Origin: Pseudomonas sp. G.S.17
Lineage (GTDB): Bacteria; Pseudomonadota; Gammaproteobacteria; Pseudomonadales; Pseudomonadaceae
DNA: 64,000 nucleotides
Direction: 5' to 3'
Assembly: GCF_038096165.1 (NCBI RefSeq)
Contig: NZ_CP151076.1
Coordinates: forward strand, 124,001 to 188,000
Part shown: one piece after another, positions 37,954 through 46,458 of the stretch
Layout of the letters: each line of letters opens with the position of its first letter
How positions within the stretch are numbered: position 1 is the first letter of the stretch
The notes under the pieces: model-generated
The model's database searches: none
The model's input: the letters and a program-made list of their open reading frames with translations, nothing else
What the model was told of the DNA's origin: nothing
Program-made: the position numbers and the translations under genes

Positions 37954-37968
37954 TGTAGTATAACTACA
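37954..37968. promoter_or_regulatory. HexR-like operator upstream of the RpiR-family gene
   Basis: TGTAGTATAACTACA is a perfect palindrome of 6-bp arms around ATA. It agrees with the TGTARTwwwAYTACA pattern described for HexR in gamma-proteobacteria. It lies 46 bp before the start of the regulator gene, suggesting autoregulation or control by HexR. Confidence 0.7.
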
Positions 37969-38013
37969 AGAAAGCTACATCCCGGCCAACGCACCTTTAT
38001 CGAGTCTGCCCCC

Positions 38014-38880
38014 TTGAATCTGCTGCAACACATTGCCCAGTCACGCCACCTGCTACGTAAATCGGAACTCAAGGTCGCCGATCACGTGCTGCTTGACCCT
38101 GCGGCTGTGATGCACAGTTCCATGGCCGATCTGGCGCACAGCGTTGGCATCAGTGAACCGACCATCGTGCGTTTTTGCCGCGCCATCGGTTGCACCGGCT
38201 TTCAGGATCTGAAGCTCAAGCTGGCGCAGAGTCTGGCGGCGGGGGCGAGTTTTGGTCAGTTCGCGATTCATGAAGACGATTCGGTTGCCGACTACAGCCT
38301 GAAGATTTTCGACACCACGCTGCACACCTTGATGGAAGTGCGCGAGAACCTCGATCCGCACGCCTTGCAACTGGCCGTCAGCGCCATGGCGGCGGCCAAA
38401 CGGGTTGAGTTCTACGGCTTTGGCGCGTCCGGCGCAGTGGCGGCAGATGCCCAGCACAAGTTTTTCCGCCTGTTGCTCAGCGCAGCGGCTTATTCCGATC
38501 CGCACATGCAGGCCATGTCGGCCGTGACCTTGAAGCCTACGGACGTTGCGGTGTGCATCTCGCAATCCGGCCGTTCCAAGGATCTGCTGATTACCGCGAA
38601 TCTGGTTCGCGAAAGCGGCGCAACCTTGATTACCCTGTGTCCGAGCCAGACGCCATTGGCCGAGCTGTCGTCGGTCAACCTGGCCATCGACGTGCATGAA
38701 GACACGGAAATCTACACCCCGCTGACCTCGCGTATCGCTCACTTGGTGGTGATCGACGTATTGGCAATGGGCGTTGCCATGGCGCGCGGCCCGAGCCTGG
38801 TCAACCACCTGAAAAGTGTCAAACGCAGCCTGCGCAGCCTTCGTCTGTCACCAAAATCAGTCAAATCCCACGAGGATTGA
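38014..38880 (+). CDS. RpiR/HexR-family transcriptional regulator
   Basis: The 288-residue protein most likely starts at the TTG at 38014 (MNLLQHIAQSRHLLRKSELK); no ATG is near and no strong ribosome-binding site is seen. An N-terminal helix-turn-helix (SVGISEPTIVRFCRAIGCTGF) is followed by a sugar-isomerase (SIS) domain (GFGASGAVAADAQHKFFRL, ISQSGRSKDLL, TSRIAHLVVIDVLAMG). The family senses sugar-phosphate intermediates such as 2-keto-3-deoxy-6-phosphogluconate. The homologous position in P. aeruginosa holds a HexR-like regulator near the pyc genes. It is probably a HexR paralog and not HexR itself, because zwf is absent here. Confidence 0.88.
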   Translation: MNLLQHIAQSRHLLRKSELKVADHVLLDPAAVMHSSMADLAHSVGISEPTIVRFCRAIGCTGFQDLKLKLAQSLAAGASFGQFAIHEDDSVADYSLKIFDTTLHTLMEVRENLDPHALQLAVSAMAAAKRVEFYGFGASGAVAADAQHKFFRLLLSAAAYSDPHMQAMSAVTLKPTDVAVCISQSGRSKDLLITANLVRESGATLITLCPSQTPLAELSSVNLAIDVHEDTEIYTPLTSRIAHLVVIDVLAMGVAMARGPSLVNHLKSVKRSLRSLRLSPKSVKSHED

Positions 38881-38930
38881 TGAGCTGTAGAAACCCTGCC
38901 GAATTAATGTGACGGGAGGTTTTTTTGTGG

Positions 38931-39790
38931 GCCGGACTGGCGATTCGCGGACAAGTCCCCTCCTACCGGTTTTGCACAGATTCGGTAGGACCGGACTTGT
39001 CCGGGAAGGAGCTCGGGTCACACGGAATCTGTAGTCGTTTGGGCCTCTTCGAGGACAAGTCCTCGATAGCCGTGGCTCTGGCAATGCGCCGGAACAGGCA
39101 GATTGAGCAGGGCCGGACTGGCGATTCGGGGACAAATCCCCTCCTACCGGTTTTGCACAGATTCGGTAGGACCGGACTTGTCCGGGAAGGTGCTCGGGTC
39201 ACACGGAATCTGTAGTCGTTTGGGCCTCTTCGAGGACAAGTCCTCGATAGCCGTGGCTCTAGCAATGCGCCGGAACAGGCAGATTGAGCAGGGCCGGACT
39301 GGCGATTCGGGGACAAGTCCCCTCCTACCGGTTTTACACAGATTCGGTAGGACCGGACTTGTCCGGGAAGGTGCTCGGGTCACACGGAATCTGTAGTCGT
39401 TTGGGCCTCTTCGAGGACAAGTCCTCGATAGCCGTGGCTCTGGCAATGCGCCGGAACAGGCAGATTGAGCAGGGCCGGACTGGCGATTCGGGGACAAATC
39501 CCCTCCTACCGGTTTTGCACAGATTCGGTAGGACCGGACTTGTCCGGGAAGGAGCTCGGGTCACACGGAATCTGTAGTCGTTTGGCATCTTCGAGGACAA
39601 GTCCTCGATAGCCGTGGCTCTGGCAATGCGCCGGAACAGGCAGATTGAGCAGGGCCGGACTGGCGATTCGGGGACAAATCCCCTCCTACCGGTTTTGCAC
39701 AGATTCGGTAGGACCGGACTTGTCCGGGAAGGAGCTCGGGTCACACGGAATCTGTAGTCGTTTGGGCCTCTTCGAGGACAAGTCCTCTCC
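38931..39790. repeat. Tandem array of a 181-bp REP-containing unit
   Basis: Units begin at 38931, 39112, 39293, 39474 and 39654: four full and one partial copy, with periods of 181, 181, 181 and 180 bp and only a few base changes. Each unit contains a palindromic pair (GGACAAGTCCCCTCCTACCG against CGGTAGGACCGGACTTGTCC) and a second hairpin (TCGAGGACAAGTCCTCGA). ORFs crossing the copies shift frame at each unit, since 181 is not a multiple of 3, so it is not coding. It fills most of the 987-bp gap between the RpiR gene and the small ORF at 39868. Confidence 0.92.
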
Positions 39791-39867
39791 CACTGGGAAG
39801 TGCTTTCATCGTTTTGTCACCATTGCCCGCCATTCTGTATTCCCACACACGCATTGGGAGACAGGAT

Positions 39868-40086
39868 ATGGCTCGGCATCATGATGACTCGAACAGCACC
39901 GTCAAAACCCGCCGTCAGCAGGAAGACCAGCGTCGGATGGAGTTTCGTCGTGCAATCGAAAGCTATTCGGAAGAGCGCAAACTGAATCAAGCCCTCTCGG
40001 ATTTCGACGACAGTATTTCCGGTCGTTTCTGGCAGGCGCCCAGCGCTAGCGAAGGCGTCCGTCGAAACGCTCGACAAGCTGGCTGA
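39868..40086 (+). CDS. Small basic protein, similar to the PA3496-type putative envelope protein
   Basis: This 72-residue ORF starts at the ATG at 39868, behind GGAGACAGGAT. The charged first part (ARHHDDSNSTVKTRRQQEDQ, then RRMEFRRAIESYSEERKL) recalls the small proteins of Pseudomonas named PA3496 family. The match is from memory, so the name is tentative. No signal peptide or membrane segment is seen. Its last 41 bp overlap the 3' end of the convergent pycR gene; the C-terminal third is probably the variable part. Confidence 0.55.
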   Translation: MARHHDDSNSTVKTRRQQEDQRRMEFRRAIESYSEERKLNQALSDFDDSISGRFWQAPSASEGVRRNARQAG

Positions 40087-40990
40087 TCTGCGCGCGTTCG
40101 GTGCGGATGAAACCAAGGAAGGCATGAGCCACCGGCGATAGACGTCTGTCCCTGGCTTGCACCACGCACCAGCTGCGATACAGCGGCAGTTCCGCCACGG
40201 GCAGCTCGACGAGCATGCCGGTGGCGAGTTCGAGGCTGACCGCGTGGCGAGTCAGCAACGCGATGCCCAGCCCGGCCACGACGCATTCGCGCTGCGCCTC
40301 GTGGGACGCAACCTCCAGCGTCTGTGTGAAATGCACGCGCTTGTCCTTGAAGTATTCCTCGCATGCCTTGCGCGTTCCCGAGCCGCTTTCCCGAATCAAC
40401 AGTGGATACGGTTCCAGATCCTTCAGCGTCAGGGCTTGCCCGTTGCACAGCGGATGGTCCGGCGGCGCGACCGCGACAATCGGATTGTTGAGGAAGGGTA
40501 GAAATTCCAGGCCCATGTCCTGAGGCACCATGGACATCACCACCAAATCGTCGCGATTGTCGGAAAGCCGTCTGATGACTTGGGCACGATTGACCACCGT
40601 CAGGTTAAGCATGACTTCCGGATAGTTGCGCTTGAAGGCCGCGAAAAGATGCGGGACGAAATATTTGCAGCTCGATTCGACCGCCAGCTTGAGTTGGCCT
40701 TGCAGAGAACCCTGCAAATCGGTGAGCTGCATATCCAGGCTCTCCAGCCGCCCGAAAATGTCGCGGCTGGCCAGTTGTAGCGCTTCGGCGGCTTCGGTCA
40801 GGTAGAGTTTTTTGCCGATATATTCGAACAGCGGTTGGCCGATCAGCTCTTCCAGCTGCCGTATCTGCAAGCTGACAGCCGGTTGCGTGAGGGCCATTTC
40901 ATCCGCCGCGCGGCTGTAGGAACGCAGATCACAGACCTCATTGAAAATCCGTAATTGACGCAATGTCATACGCATCAATGACTTACGCAT
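40046..40990 (-). CDS. pycR: LysR-family regulator PycR
   Basis: This 314-residue protein starts at the ATG at 40990; in-frame ATGs at 40975 and 40969 are possible. The N-terminal helix-turn-helix reads FNEVCDLRSYSRAADEMALT, QPAVSLQIRQLE. The effector domain contains SGSGTRKACEEYFKDKRVHF and AGLGIALLTRHAV. In P. aeruginosa the homolog PycR controls the divergent pycA/pycB genes, and the arrangement is the same here. A palindrome with LysR spacing lies between the two starts. Confidence 0.93.
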   Translation of the reverse strand: MRKSLMRMTLRQLRIFNEVCDLRSYSRAADEMALTQPAVSLQIRQLEELIGQPLFEYIGKKLYLTEAAEALQLASRDIFGRLESLDMQLTDLQGSLQGQLKLAVESSCKYFVPHLFAAFKRNYPEVMLNLTVVNRAQVIRRLSDNRDDLVVMSMVPQDMGLEFLPFLNNPIVAVAPPDHPLCNGQALTLKDLEPYPLLIRESGSGTRKACEEYFKDKRVHFTQTLEVASHEAQRECVVAGLGIALLTRHAVSLELATGMLVELPVAELPLYRSWCVVQARDRRLSPVAHAFLGFIRTERAQISQLVERFDGRLR

Positions 40991-41023
40991 CTTTAACGTT
41001 TCCTTCGAATAGCTGAAGTTCCA

Positions 41024-41045
41024 ACTATAAGCTTTTACTTATAGT
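41024..41045. promoter_or_regulatory. LysR-type operator in the pycR-pycA gap
   Basis: ACTATAAG and CTTATAGT are perfect 8-bp inverted arms around six bases, containing the T-N11-A pattern of LysR sites. The site starts 33 bp upstream of the pycR start codon and 165 bp before pycA, which suits autoregulation plus activation of the divergent operon. Confidence 0.75.
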
Positions 41046-41209
41046 CATCCCAATATTTACTCATTTTTGTTAATCGCTGATCCGGCATAGGGTGGTCGTG
41101 CGACAAGAAACCACATGTGCAGTTACAAAAAAGCGGCGACCGAAGCGATATCCGGTCCTGCGCCGAGCGGCTTTGTCGCTTCGTCTGTTCAATGGTCGAG
41201 GAAATACTT

Positions 41210-42625
41210 GTGATAACAAAAATCCTGATCGCCAACCGCGGTGAGATCGCTGTCCGTATCGTGCGCGCCTGCGCCGAAATGGGCATCCGCTCCGTAGCGA
41301 TCTTTTCCGACGCCGACCGTCATGCGCTGCACGTCAAACGCGCTGACGAGGCCCACAGTATTGGTGCCGAACCGCTGGCCGGTTATTTGAATCCGCGCAA
41401 GCTGGTCAACCTGGCCGTGGAAACCGGTTGTGATGCGCTGCACCCCGGTTATGGCTTCCTCTCGGAAAACGCCGAACTTGCCGATATCTGCGCCGAACGT
41501 GGCATCAAATTCATCGGACCTTCGGCAGAAGTCATCCGCCGCATGGGTGACAAGACCGAAGCCCGGCGCAGCATGATCAAGGCGGGCGTGCCGGTCACGC
41601 CTGGCACCGAAGGCAATGTCGCGGACATCGCCGAAGCGTTGGTGGAAGGCGACCGCATCGGTTATCCGGTGATGCTCAAGGCCACTTCCGGCGGCGGCGG
41701 GCGTGGCATTCGTCGCTGCAACAGCCGTGAAGAACTGGAACAGGCCTTTCCGCGAGTGATTTCCGAGGCGACCAAGGCGTTTGGCTCGGCCGAAGTCTTC
41801 CTCGAAAAATGCATCGTCAATCCCAAGCACATCGAAGCGCAGATTCTCGGCGACAGCTTTGGCAACGTGGTGCATCTGTTCGAGCGCGACTGCTCGATTC
41901 AGCGCCGCAATCAGAAGCTCATCGAAATCGCGCCAAGCCCGCAGCTCACGCCGGAACAACGCGCCTACATCGGTGACTTGTCGGTGCGCGCGGCCAAAGC
42001 CGTGGGTTACGAGAACGCCGGCACCGTGGAGTTCCTGCTCGCCGAGGGCGAGGTGTACTTCATGGAGATGAACACCCGGGTGCAGGTGGAACACACCATC
42101 ACCGAAGAAATCACCGGCATCGACATCGTTCGCGAGCAGATCCGCATCGCCTCCGGCCTGCCATTGTCGGTCAAGCAGGAAGACATCATCCATCGCGGTT
42201 TTGCCCTGCAATTCCGGATTAACGCCGAAGATCCGAAAAACAACTTCCTGCCCAGCTTCGGCAAGATCACCCGTTATTACGCGCCCGGCGGCCCCGGCGT
42301 GCGGACCGACACGGCGATCTATACCGGCTACACGATTCCGCCGTACTACGACTCCATGTGCCTGAAGCTGATTGTCTGGGCGCTGACCTGGGAAGAGGCG
42401 ATGGATCGTGGCTTGCGCGCTCTGGACGACATGCGTCTGCAAGGCGTGAAGACCACCGCCGCGTACTACCAGGAAATCCTGCGTAACCCGGAATTCCGTA
42501 GCGGTCAGTTCAACACCAGCTTCGTCGAAGCTCACCCGGAACTGACCAACTACTCGATCAAGCGCAAACCCGAAGAGCTGGCCCTGGCCATCGCCGCCGC
42601 CATTGCCGCCCATGCGGGCCTGTGA
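41210..42625 (+). CDS. pycA: Pyruvate carboxylase subunit A (biotin carboxylase)
   Basis: The start is a GTG at 41210 (reading VITKILIANRGEIAVRIV), with GAGGAAA upstream, giving 471 residues; this is the length and start of the P. aeruginosa protein. The ATP-grasp domain shows KATSGGGGRGIRR, EVFLEKCI, HIEAQILGDSFGN, RDCSIQRRNQK and FMEMNTRVQVEHTITE. It carboxylates biotin on subunit B using ATP and bicarbonate. Together they form oxaloacetate from pyruvate to refill the TCA cycle. Confidence 0.95.
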   Translation: MITKILIANRGEIAVRIVRACAEMGIRSVAIFSDADRHALHVKRADEAHSIGAEPLAGYLNPRKLVNLAVETGCDALHPGYGFLSENAELADICAERGIKFIGPSAEVIRRMGDKTEARRSMIKAGVPVTPGTEGNVADIAEALVEGDRIGYPVMLKATSGGGGRGIRRCNSREELEQAFPRVISEATKAFGSAEVFLEKCIVNPKHIEAQILGDSFGNVVHLFERDCSIQRRNQKLIEIAPSPQLTPEQRAYIGDLSVRAAKAVGYENAGTVEFLLAEGEVYFMEMNTRVQVEHTITEEITGIDIVREQIRIASGLPLSVKQEDIIHRGFALQFRINAEDPKNNFLPSFGKITRYYAPGGPGVRTDTAIYTGYTIPPYYDSMCLKLIVWALTWEEAMDRGLRALDDMRLQGVKTTAAYYQEILRNPEFRSGQFNTSFVEAHPELTNYSIKRKPEELALAIAAAIAAHAGL

Positions 42626-42635
42626 GGAATAGAAC

Positions 42636-44444
42636 ATGAGCAAGCAAATTTTCGTAACCGACACCATCCTGCGTGACGCTCATCAGTCGCTGCTGGCGAC
42701 CCGCATGCGTACCGAAGACATGCTGCCAATCTGCGACAAGCTCGACAAGGTTGGCTACTGGTCCCTGGAATGCTGGGGCGGCGCGACCTTCGATGCCTGT
42801 GTGCGCTTTCTGAAAGAAGACCCGTGGGAGCGCTTGCGTCAACTGCGCGCGGCACTGCCCAACACGCGTCTGCAAATGCTCCTTCGCGGCCAAAACCTGC
42901 TGGGCTATCGCCATTACAGCGACGACGTGGTCAAGGCCTTCGTCGCCAAGGCTGCCGAAAATGGCATCGACGTGTTTCGCATTTTCGACGCCATGAATGA
43001 CGTGCGTAACCTGCGCGTGGCCATCGAAGCGGTGAAAGATTCGGGCAAACACGCCCAGGGCACCATCGCTTACACCACGAGTCCGGTGCATACCATCGAC
43101 GCCTTCGTGGTTCAGGCCAAACAGATGGAAGCCATGGGTTGCGACTCCATCGCCATCAAGGACATGGCTGGCTTGCTGACGCCATACGCGACAGGCGAAC
43201 TGGTCAAGGCGCTGAAGGCCGAGCAATCACTGCCGGTGTTTATCCATTCCCACGACACCGCTGGCCTGGCCGCCATGTGTCAGCTCAAGGCTATCGAGAA
43301 CGGCGCCGATCACATCGACACCGCCATCTCCAGCTTCGCCTGGGGCACCAGCCATCCGGGCACCGAATCGATGGTCGCCGCGCTCAAGGGCAGCGAGTTC
43401 GATACCGGGCTGAATCTGGAATTGCTGCAAGAGATCGGTTTGTACTTCTACGCCGTGCGTAAGAAATATCACCAGTTCGAAAGCGAATTCACCGCCGTCG
43501 ATACCCGCGTGCAGATCAATCAGGTACCGGGCGGGATGATTTCCAACCTCGCCAACCAGCTGAAAGAGCAGGGCGCGCTCAATCGCATGAGCGAAGTGCT
43601 GGCCGAGATTCCACGGGTTCGCAAAGACCTCGGTTATCCGCCGCTGGTGACGCCGACCTCGCAGATCGTCGGCACCCAGGCGTTCTTCAACGTGCTGGCT
43701 GGCGAGCGTTACAAAACCATCACCAACGAAGTGAAGCTCTATCTGCAAGGCGGCTATGGCAAAGCGCCGGGCCAGGTGGATGAGCAGCTGCGTCGTCAGG
43801 CCATTGGCAACGAAGAGCTGATCGACGTGCGCCCGGCAGATTTGCTCAAGCCGGAAATGACCAGGCTGCGCGGGGAAATCGGCGACGTCGCCAAGTCTGA
43901 AGAAGACGTGTTGACCTACGCCATGTTCCCGGACATTGGCCGCAAGTTTCTCGAAGAACGCGCGGCGGGCACCCTGAAGCCGGAAGTGCTGTTGCCGATT
44001 CCGGAAGCGGGCGGCGTGAGCAAGGCCGGCGGCGAAGGCGTACCGACCGAGTTCGTCATCGATGTGCATGGTGAAAGCTATCGCGTCGACATCACCGGCG
44101 TGGGCGTCAAAGCCGAAGGCAAGCGCCACTTCTACCTGTCTATCGACGGCATGCCCGAAGAAGTGGTGTTCGAACCACTCAACGAATTCGTCAGCGGCGG
44201 CGCAAGCAAACGTGCCCAGGCCAGCGCACCGGGTCACGTCAGCACCACCATGCCGGGCAACATCGTCGATGTGCTGGTCAAGGAAGGCGACATGGTCAAG
44301 GCCGGCCAGGCATTGCTCATCACCGAAGCCATGAAAATGGAAACCGAAGTTCAGGCGTCCATCGCCGGCAAGGTCGTGGCAATCCATGTGGCCAAGGGCG
44401 ATCGCGTGAATCCGGGCGAGATCCTGATCGAGATCGAAGGCTGA
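42636..44444 (+). CDS. pycB: Pyruvate carboxylase subunit B (carboxyltransferase and biotin carrier)
   Basis: The 602 residues start at the ATG at 42636, ten bases after pycA, behind GAGGAA. The carboxyltransferase domain has TDTILRDAHQSLLATRMR, ECWGGATFD and the metal/active-site region DSIAIKDMAGLLTPY with SHDTAGLAAM. The C-terminal biotinyl domain carries EAMKMETEV with the biotinylated Lys at 567. It is also similar to oxaloacetate decarboxylase alpha, but pairing with pycA and the absence of oadB/oadG indicate the anaplerotic carboxylase. A strong terminator follows. Confidence 0.95.
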   Translation: MSKQIFVTDTILRDAHQSLLATRMRTEDMLPICDKLDKVGYWSLECWGGATFDACVRFLKEDPWERLRQLRAALPNTRLQMLLRGQNLLGYRHYSDDVVKAFVAKAAENGIDVFRIFDAMNDVRNLRVAIEAVKDSGKHAQGTIAYTTSPVHTIDAFVVQAKQMEAMGCDSIAIKDMAGLLTPYATGELVKALKAEQSLPVFIHSHDTAGLAAMCQLKAIENGADHIDTAISSFAWGTSHPGTESMVAALKGSEFDTGLNLELLQEIGLYFYAVRKKYHQFESEFTAVDTRVQINQVPGGMISNLANQLKEQGALNRMSEVLAEIPRVRKDLGYPPLVTPTSQIVGTQAFFNVLAGERYKTITNEVKLYLQGGYGKAPGQVDEQLRRQAIGNEELIDVRPADLLKPEMTRLRGEIGDVAKSEEDVLTYAMFPDIGRKFLEERAAGTLKPEVLLPIPEAGGVSKAGGEGVPTEFVIDVHGESYRVDITGVGVKAEGKRHFYLSIDGMPEEVVFEPLNEFVSGGASKRAQASAPGHVSTTMPGNIVDVLVKEGDMVKAGQALLITEAMKMETEVQASIAGKVVAIHVAKGDRVNPGEILIEIEG

Positions 44445-44481
44445 TCACAGCCTCGACAAACAGCTTTAACGATTAACCTCT

Positions 44482-44508
44482 GGGGGAGCGTAATGCTCCC
44501 TTTTTTTT
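44482..44508 (+). terminator. Rho-independent terminator of pycAB
   Basis: GGGAGC-GTAAT-GCTCCC is followed directly by eight T at 44501-44508, a classic terminator 37 bp after the pycB stop. A single class A REP half (GTGGGAGCGAGCTTGCTCGC) follows at 44524. Confidence 0.95.
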
Positions 44509-44616
44509 GCGTATTGATTTTGGTGGGAGCGAGCTTGCTCGCGAATTAGCCGCTGTAGGTCAGGTGCGCCGCGTTATCGTTCTTCGCGGACAAGCCTCCA
44601 ACCATGTGATGGCAAC

Positions 44617-44713
44617 TGCATTAAATTGCGTTTCTGGCGAGGCTTTTGAGTTAAAAATGCACTATAGTGCAGATTAAGTGATCGCTAACGCCCGTAAAGT
44701 GCAATAAATTGCA
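44617..44713. promoter_or_regulatory. Three palindromic operator boxes upstream of hipAB
   Basis: The boxes are TGCATTAAATTGCG (44617-44630), TGCACTATAGTGCA (44658-44671, perfect) and TGCAATAAATTGCA (44700-44713, perfect arms). They share TGCA..T..A.TGCA and are 41 and 42 bp apart, about four helical turns. The last ends 12 bp before the hipA start. By analogy with E. coli HipB they are probable HipB binding sites, although the sequence differs from the E. coli operator. Confidence 0.75.
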
Positions 44714-44724
44714 GGTGTCTAAAA

Positions 44725-46047
44725 TTGAATCTCACCCTACAGGTCTACGGCTACGGAGTTTGGCAAGACGCCATGACCTTATCTTTTGCCGAACCTGCCG
44801 AGGGGTTTCTCGGGCCTTGTCGATTTGCGTACAAGTCGGCCTACGTCCACGCCAATCTGGACGCTTATCAGAGCCCCTATGTCCTGGCCGTGAGCGCTCG
44901 TTTGCCGTTGGATTTTGATTCCATTTCATTGCCTGCCGCGCCAGCGTTCCTGTATGACATCGCGCCATCAGGTGCAGCCAGACGCTTCCTCATCGCGCAT
45001 ATGGGCCGGGAAAAGCCCGGTGGCATGAGCGATGACCTGTATTTATTGGGCCGCAGCACGCCAGCCCCGGTCGGCAACCTGCGAATCAAAGAGTCGGTCG
45101 AAGCTCTGGAGCAAGACGACCCGCTGGGATTCAGCCGCGAGGACGTGGTCAGTCGCGATCAGCGCTTTCTGGAATACGCCTACGAGCAAGGCGCAGCCAT
45201 TGGCGGTGCCACTGGCGCGGGTGGCGAAGCGCCGAAATTATTGATGACCCAAGGAGCGGACGGCCTTCTTTACCCAGACGCCATCCTTCCCGACGCGCAG
45301 GCTCGCGAGCATTGGTTTATCAAGTTCGCGCGCAATCAGGCGCTGACCAACGATCAGGATATTCTTCGTAGCGAGCATCTGTACTACAAGGCACTTCAAA
45401 CCCTCGGCATCGACACCGTTGCGACTGCGGATCTGGCCCTGGAAGAGGCCAGCAAACCGAGCCTGTGGATGCAACGCTTTGATCGTCGGGTAACAGCGCA
45501 AGGTGTCGAGCGGCTGGCGGTCGAATCGGTATATTCACTGGCCGGTGTGACGCTGCCGGGTAGTCCGATGGGGCACCTGGAAGTCATCACGATGTTGGCG
45601 GGACTCTGGTCGCAGGCCGGGCAGCAAGCCGAGGTGCAGGACCTGGTGGCCGAATACCTGCGCCGTGACCTGATCAATCAGATCCTGGGCAACTCGGATA
45701 ATCATGGCCGCAATATCGCCGTCATTCGCGGTCATGGCAGTTATCGTCTGGCACCGATCTTTGACCTGGCGCCGATGGTCATGGACATGGAAGGCATAAC
45801 CCGAAGCACCAAGTGGCCGAGGACAATCGAGCGGGCAGGTGAAGTCGACTGGCGCGCGGCCTGCGAGGCACTGGCCGACATTCTCAATCCCCATGACGCA
45901 TTCGAGCGCTTGCGTCATGACGCTCGGCAACTGCGCGCATTGCCGGACCTGCTGCGCGACAGCGGCTTGCCCGAAGCGACGTTCAACCATCCCGCAATCG
46001 CCTTGAAAAACCTCGACCAGCGTCTACTTGCCTGGGGGCTGCAATGA
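44725..46047 (+). CDS. hipA: HipA-family serine/threonine kinase toxin
   Basis: The protein has 440 residues from a TTG at 44725 with AGGTG upstream; the first ATG (44773) would remove part of the N-terminal subdomain. It has the HipA fold: an N-terminal part to about 110, IGGATGAGGEAPKLLM (nucleotide loop), HWFIKFARNQ, the catalytic loop GNSDNHGRNIAV (Asp 325) and the metal site IFDLAP (Asp 347). E. coli HipA has the same length and phosphorylates a tRNA synthetase. Substrates differ among family members, so none is assigned. The toxin gene precedes the antitoxin gene, the reverse of E. coli hipBA. Confidence 0.88.
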   Translation: MNLTLQVYGYGVWQDAMTLSFAEPAEGFLGPCRFAYKSAYVHANLDAYQSPYVLAVSARLPLDFDSISLPAAPAFLYDIAPSGAARRFLIAHMGREKPGGMSDDLYLLGRSTPAPVGNLRIKESVEALEQDDPLGFSREDVVSRDQRFLEYAYEQGAAIGGATGAGGEAPKLLMTQGADGLLYPDAILPDAQAREHWFIKFARNQALTNDQDILRSEHLYYKALQTLGIDTVATADLALEEASKPSLWMQRFDRRVTAQGVERLAVESVYSLAGVTLPGSPMGHLEVITMLAGLWSQAGQQAEVQDLVAEYLRRDLINQILGNSDNHGRNIAVIRGHGSYRLAPIFDLAPMVMDMEGITRSTKWPRTIERAGEVDWRAACEALADILNPHDAFERLRHDARQLRALPDLLRDSGLPEATFNHPAIALKNLDQRLLAWGLQ

Positions 46048-46322
46048 CAGTGTCCATGGATGCGCGCGCGCTGCTGATCGACAGCGTTCAACAGGAAATT
46101 GCCGATGGCAGCCTGGAGATCGGCGCGGCGGTCAGACGCCTGCGCGTCGAAGGGGCAAGCCTGCATCAGAGCCAGTTCGCGAAAATGTGCAAGATCTCGG
46201 TCCGCACGCTGATTCAGATCGAGCAAGGCGAGGGCAACCCAACCCTGAAATCGTTGAATGCCGTGTTGCGACCGTTCGGCTTGCAGATGGGTGTGGTGCG
46301 GCGGCATCGGCAGATTAGTTGA
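46044..46322 (+). CDS. hipB: HipB-like antitoxin, helix-turn-helix
   Basis: The 92-residue protein starts with an ATG overlapping the hipA stop (ATGA), so translation is coupled. An XRE-type helix-turn-helix is readable (LHQSQFAKMCKISVRTLIQI, EQGEGNPTLKSLNAVL). A C-terminal GLQMGVVRR strand is typical of antitoxins that pair through this region. It should bind the toxin and the boxes at 44617-44713. The toxin-first gene order means the antitoxin must be made from the distal gene. Confidence 0.88.
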   Translation: MTVSMDARALLIDSVQQEIADGSLEIGAAVRRLRVEGASLHQSQFAKMCKISVRTLIQIEQGEGNPTLKSLNAVLRPFGLQMGVVRRHRQIS

Positions 46323-46344
46323 TGTGTCATGTTGCAGGAGATCC

Positions 46345-46434
46345 GTTGGAGCGAGGCTTGCCCGCGAAAGCGTTGGGTCAATCGATAGAAATATCGACTG
46401 ATACGGCCAGTTCGCGGGCAAGCCTCGCTCCAAC
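46345..46434. repeat. REPIN, class A, perfect arms
   Basis: The two 24-bp arms (46345-46368 and 46411-46434) are exact inverted copies: GTTGGAGCGAGGCTTGCCCG continuing CGAA, and its complement. It separates hipB from the convergent acetyltransferase gene. Confidence 0.9.
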
Positions 46435-46458
46435 GGGCTAAGACTGAAGCGGCAGTGA

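Noticed and set aside
38931..39790. The regular array considered as a CRISPR locus
   Set aside because: The period is 181 bp, the whole unit is conserved with no unique spacers, and no cas genes are near.
38925..39884. Overlapping ORFs of about 97-136 codons with similar peptides in the repeat array
   Set aside because: They arise from the 181-bp repeat, which is not a multiple of three, and have no plausible start signals.
41189..42667. A 492-codon frame opposite pycA
   Set aside because: It is antisense to a fully conserved biotin carboxylase gene.
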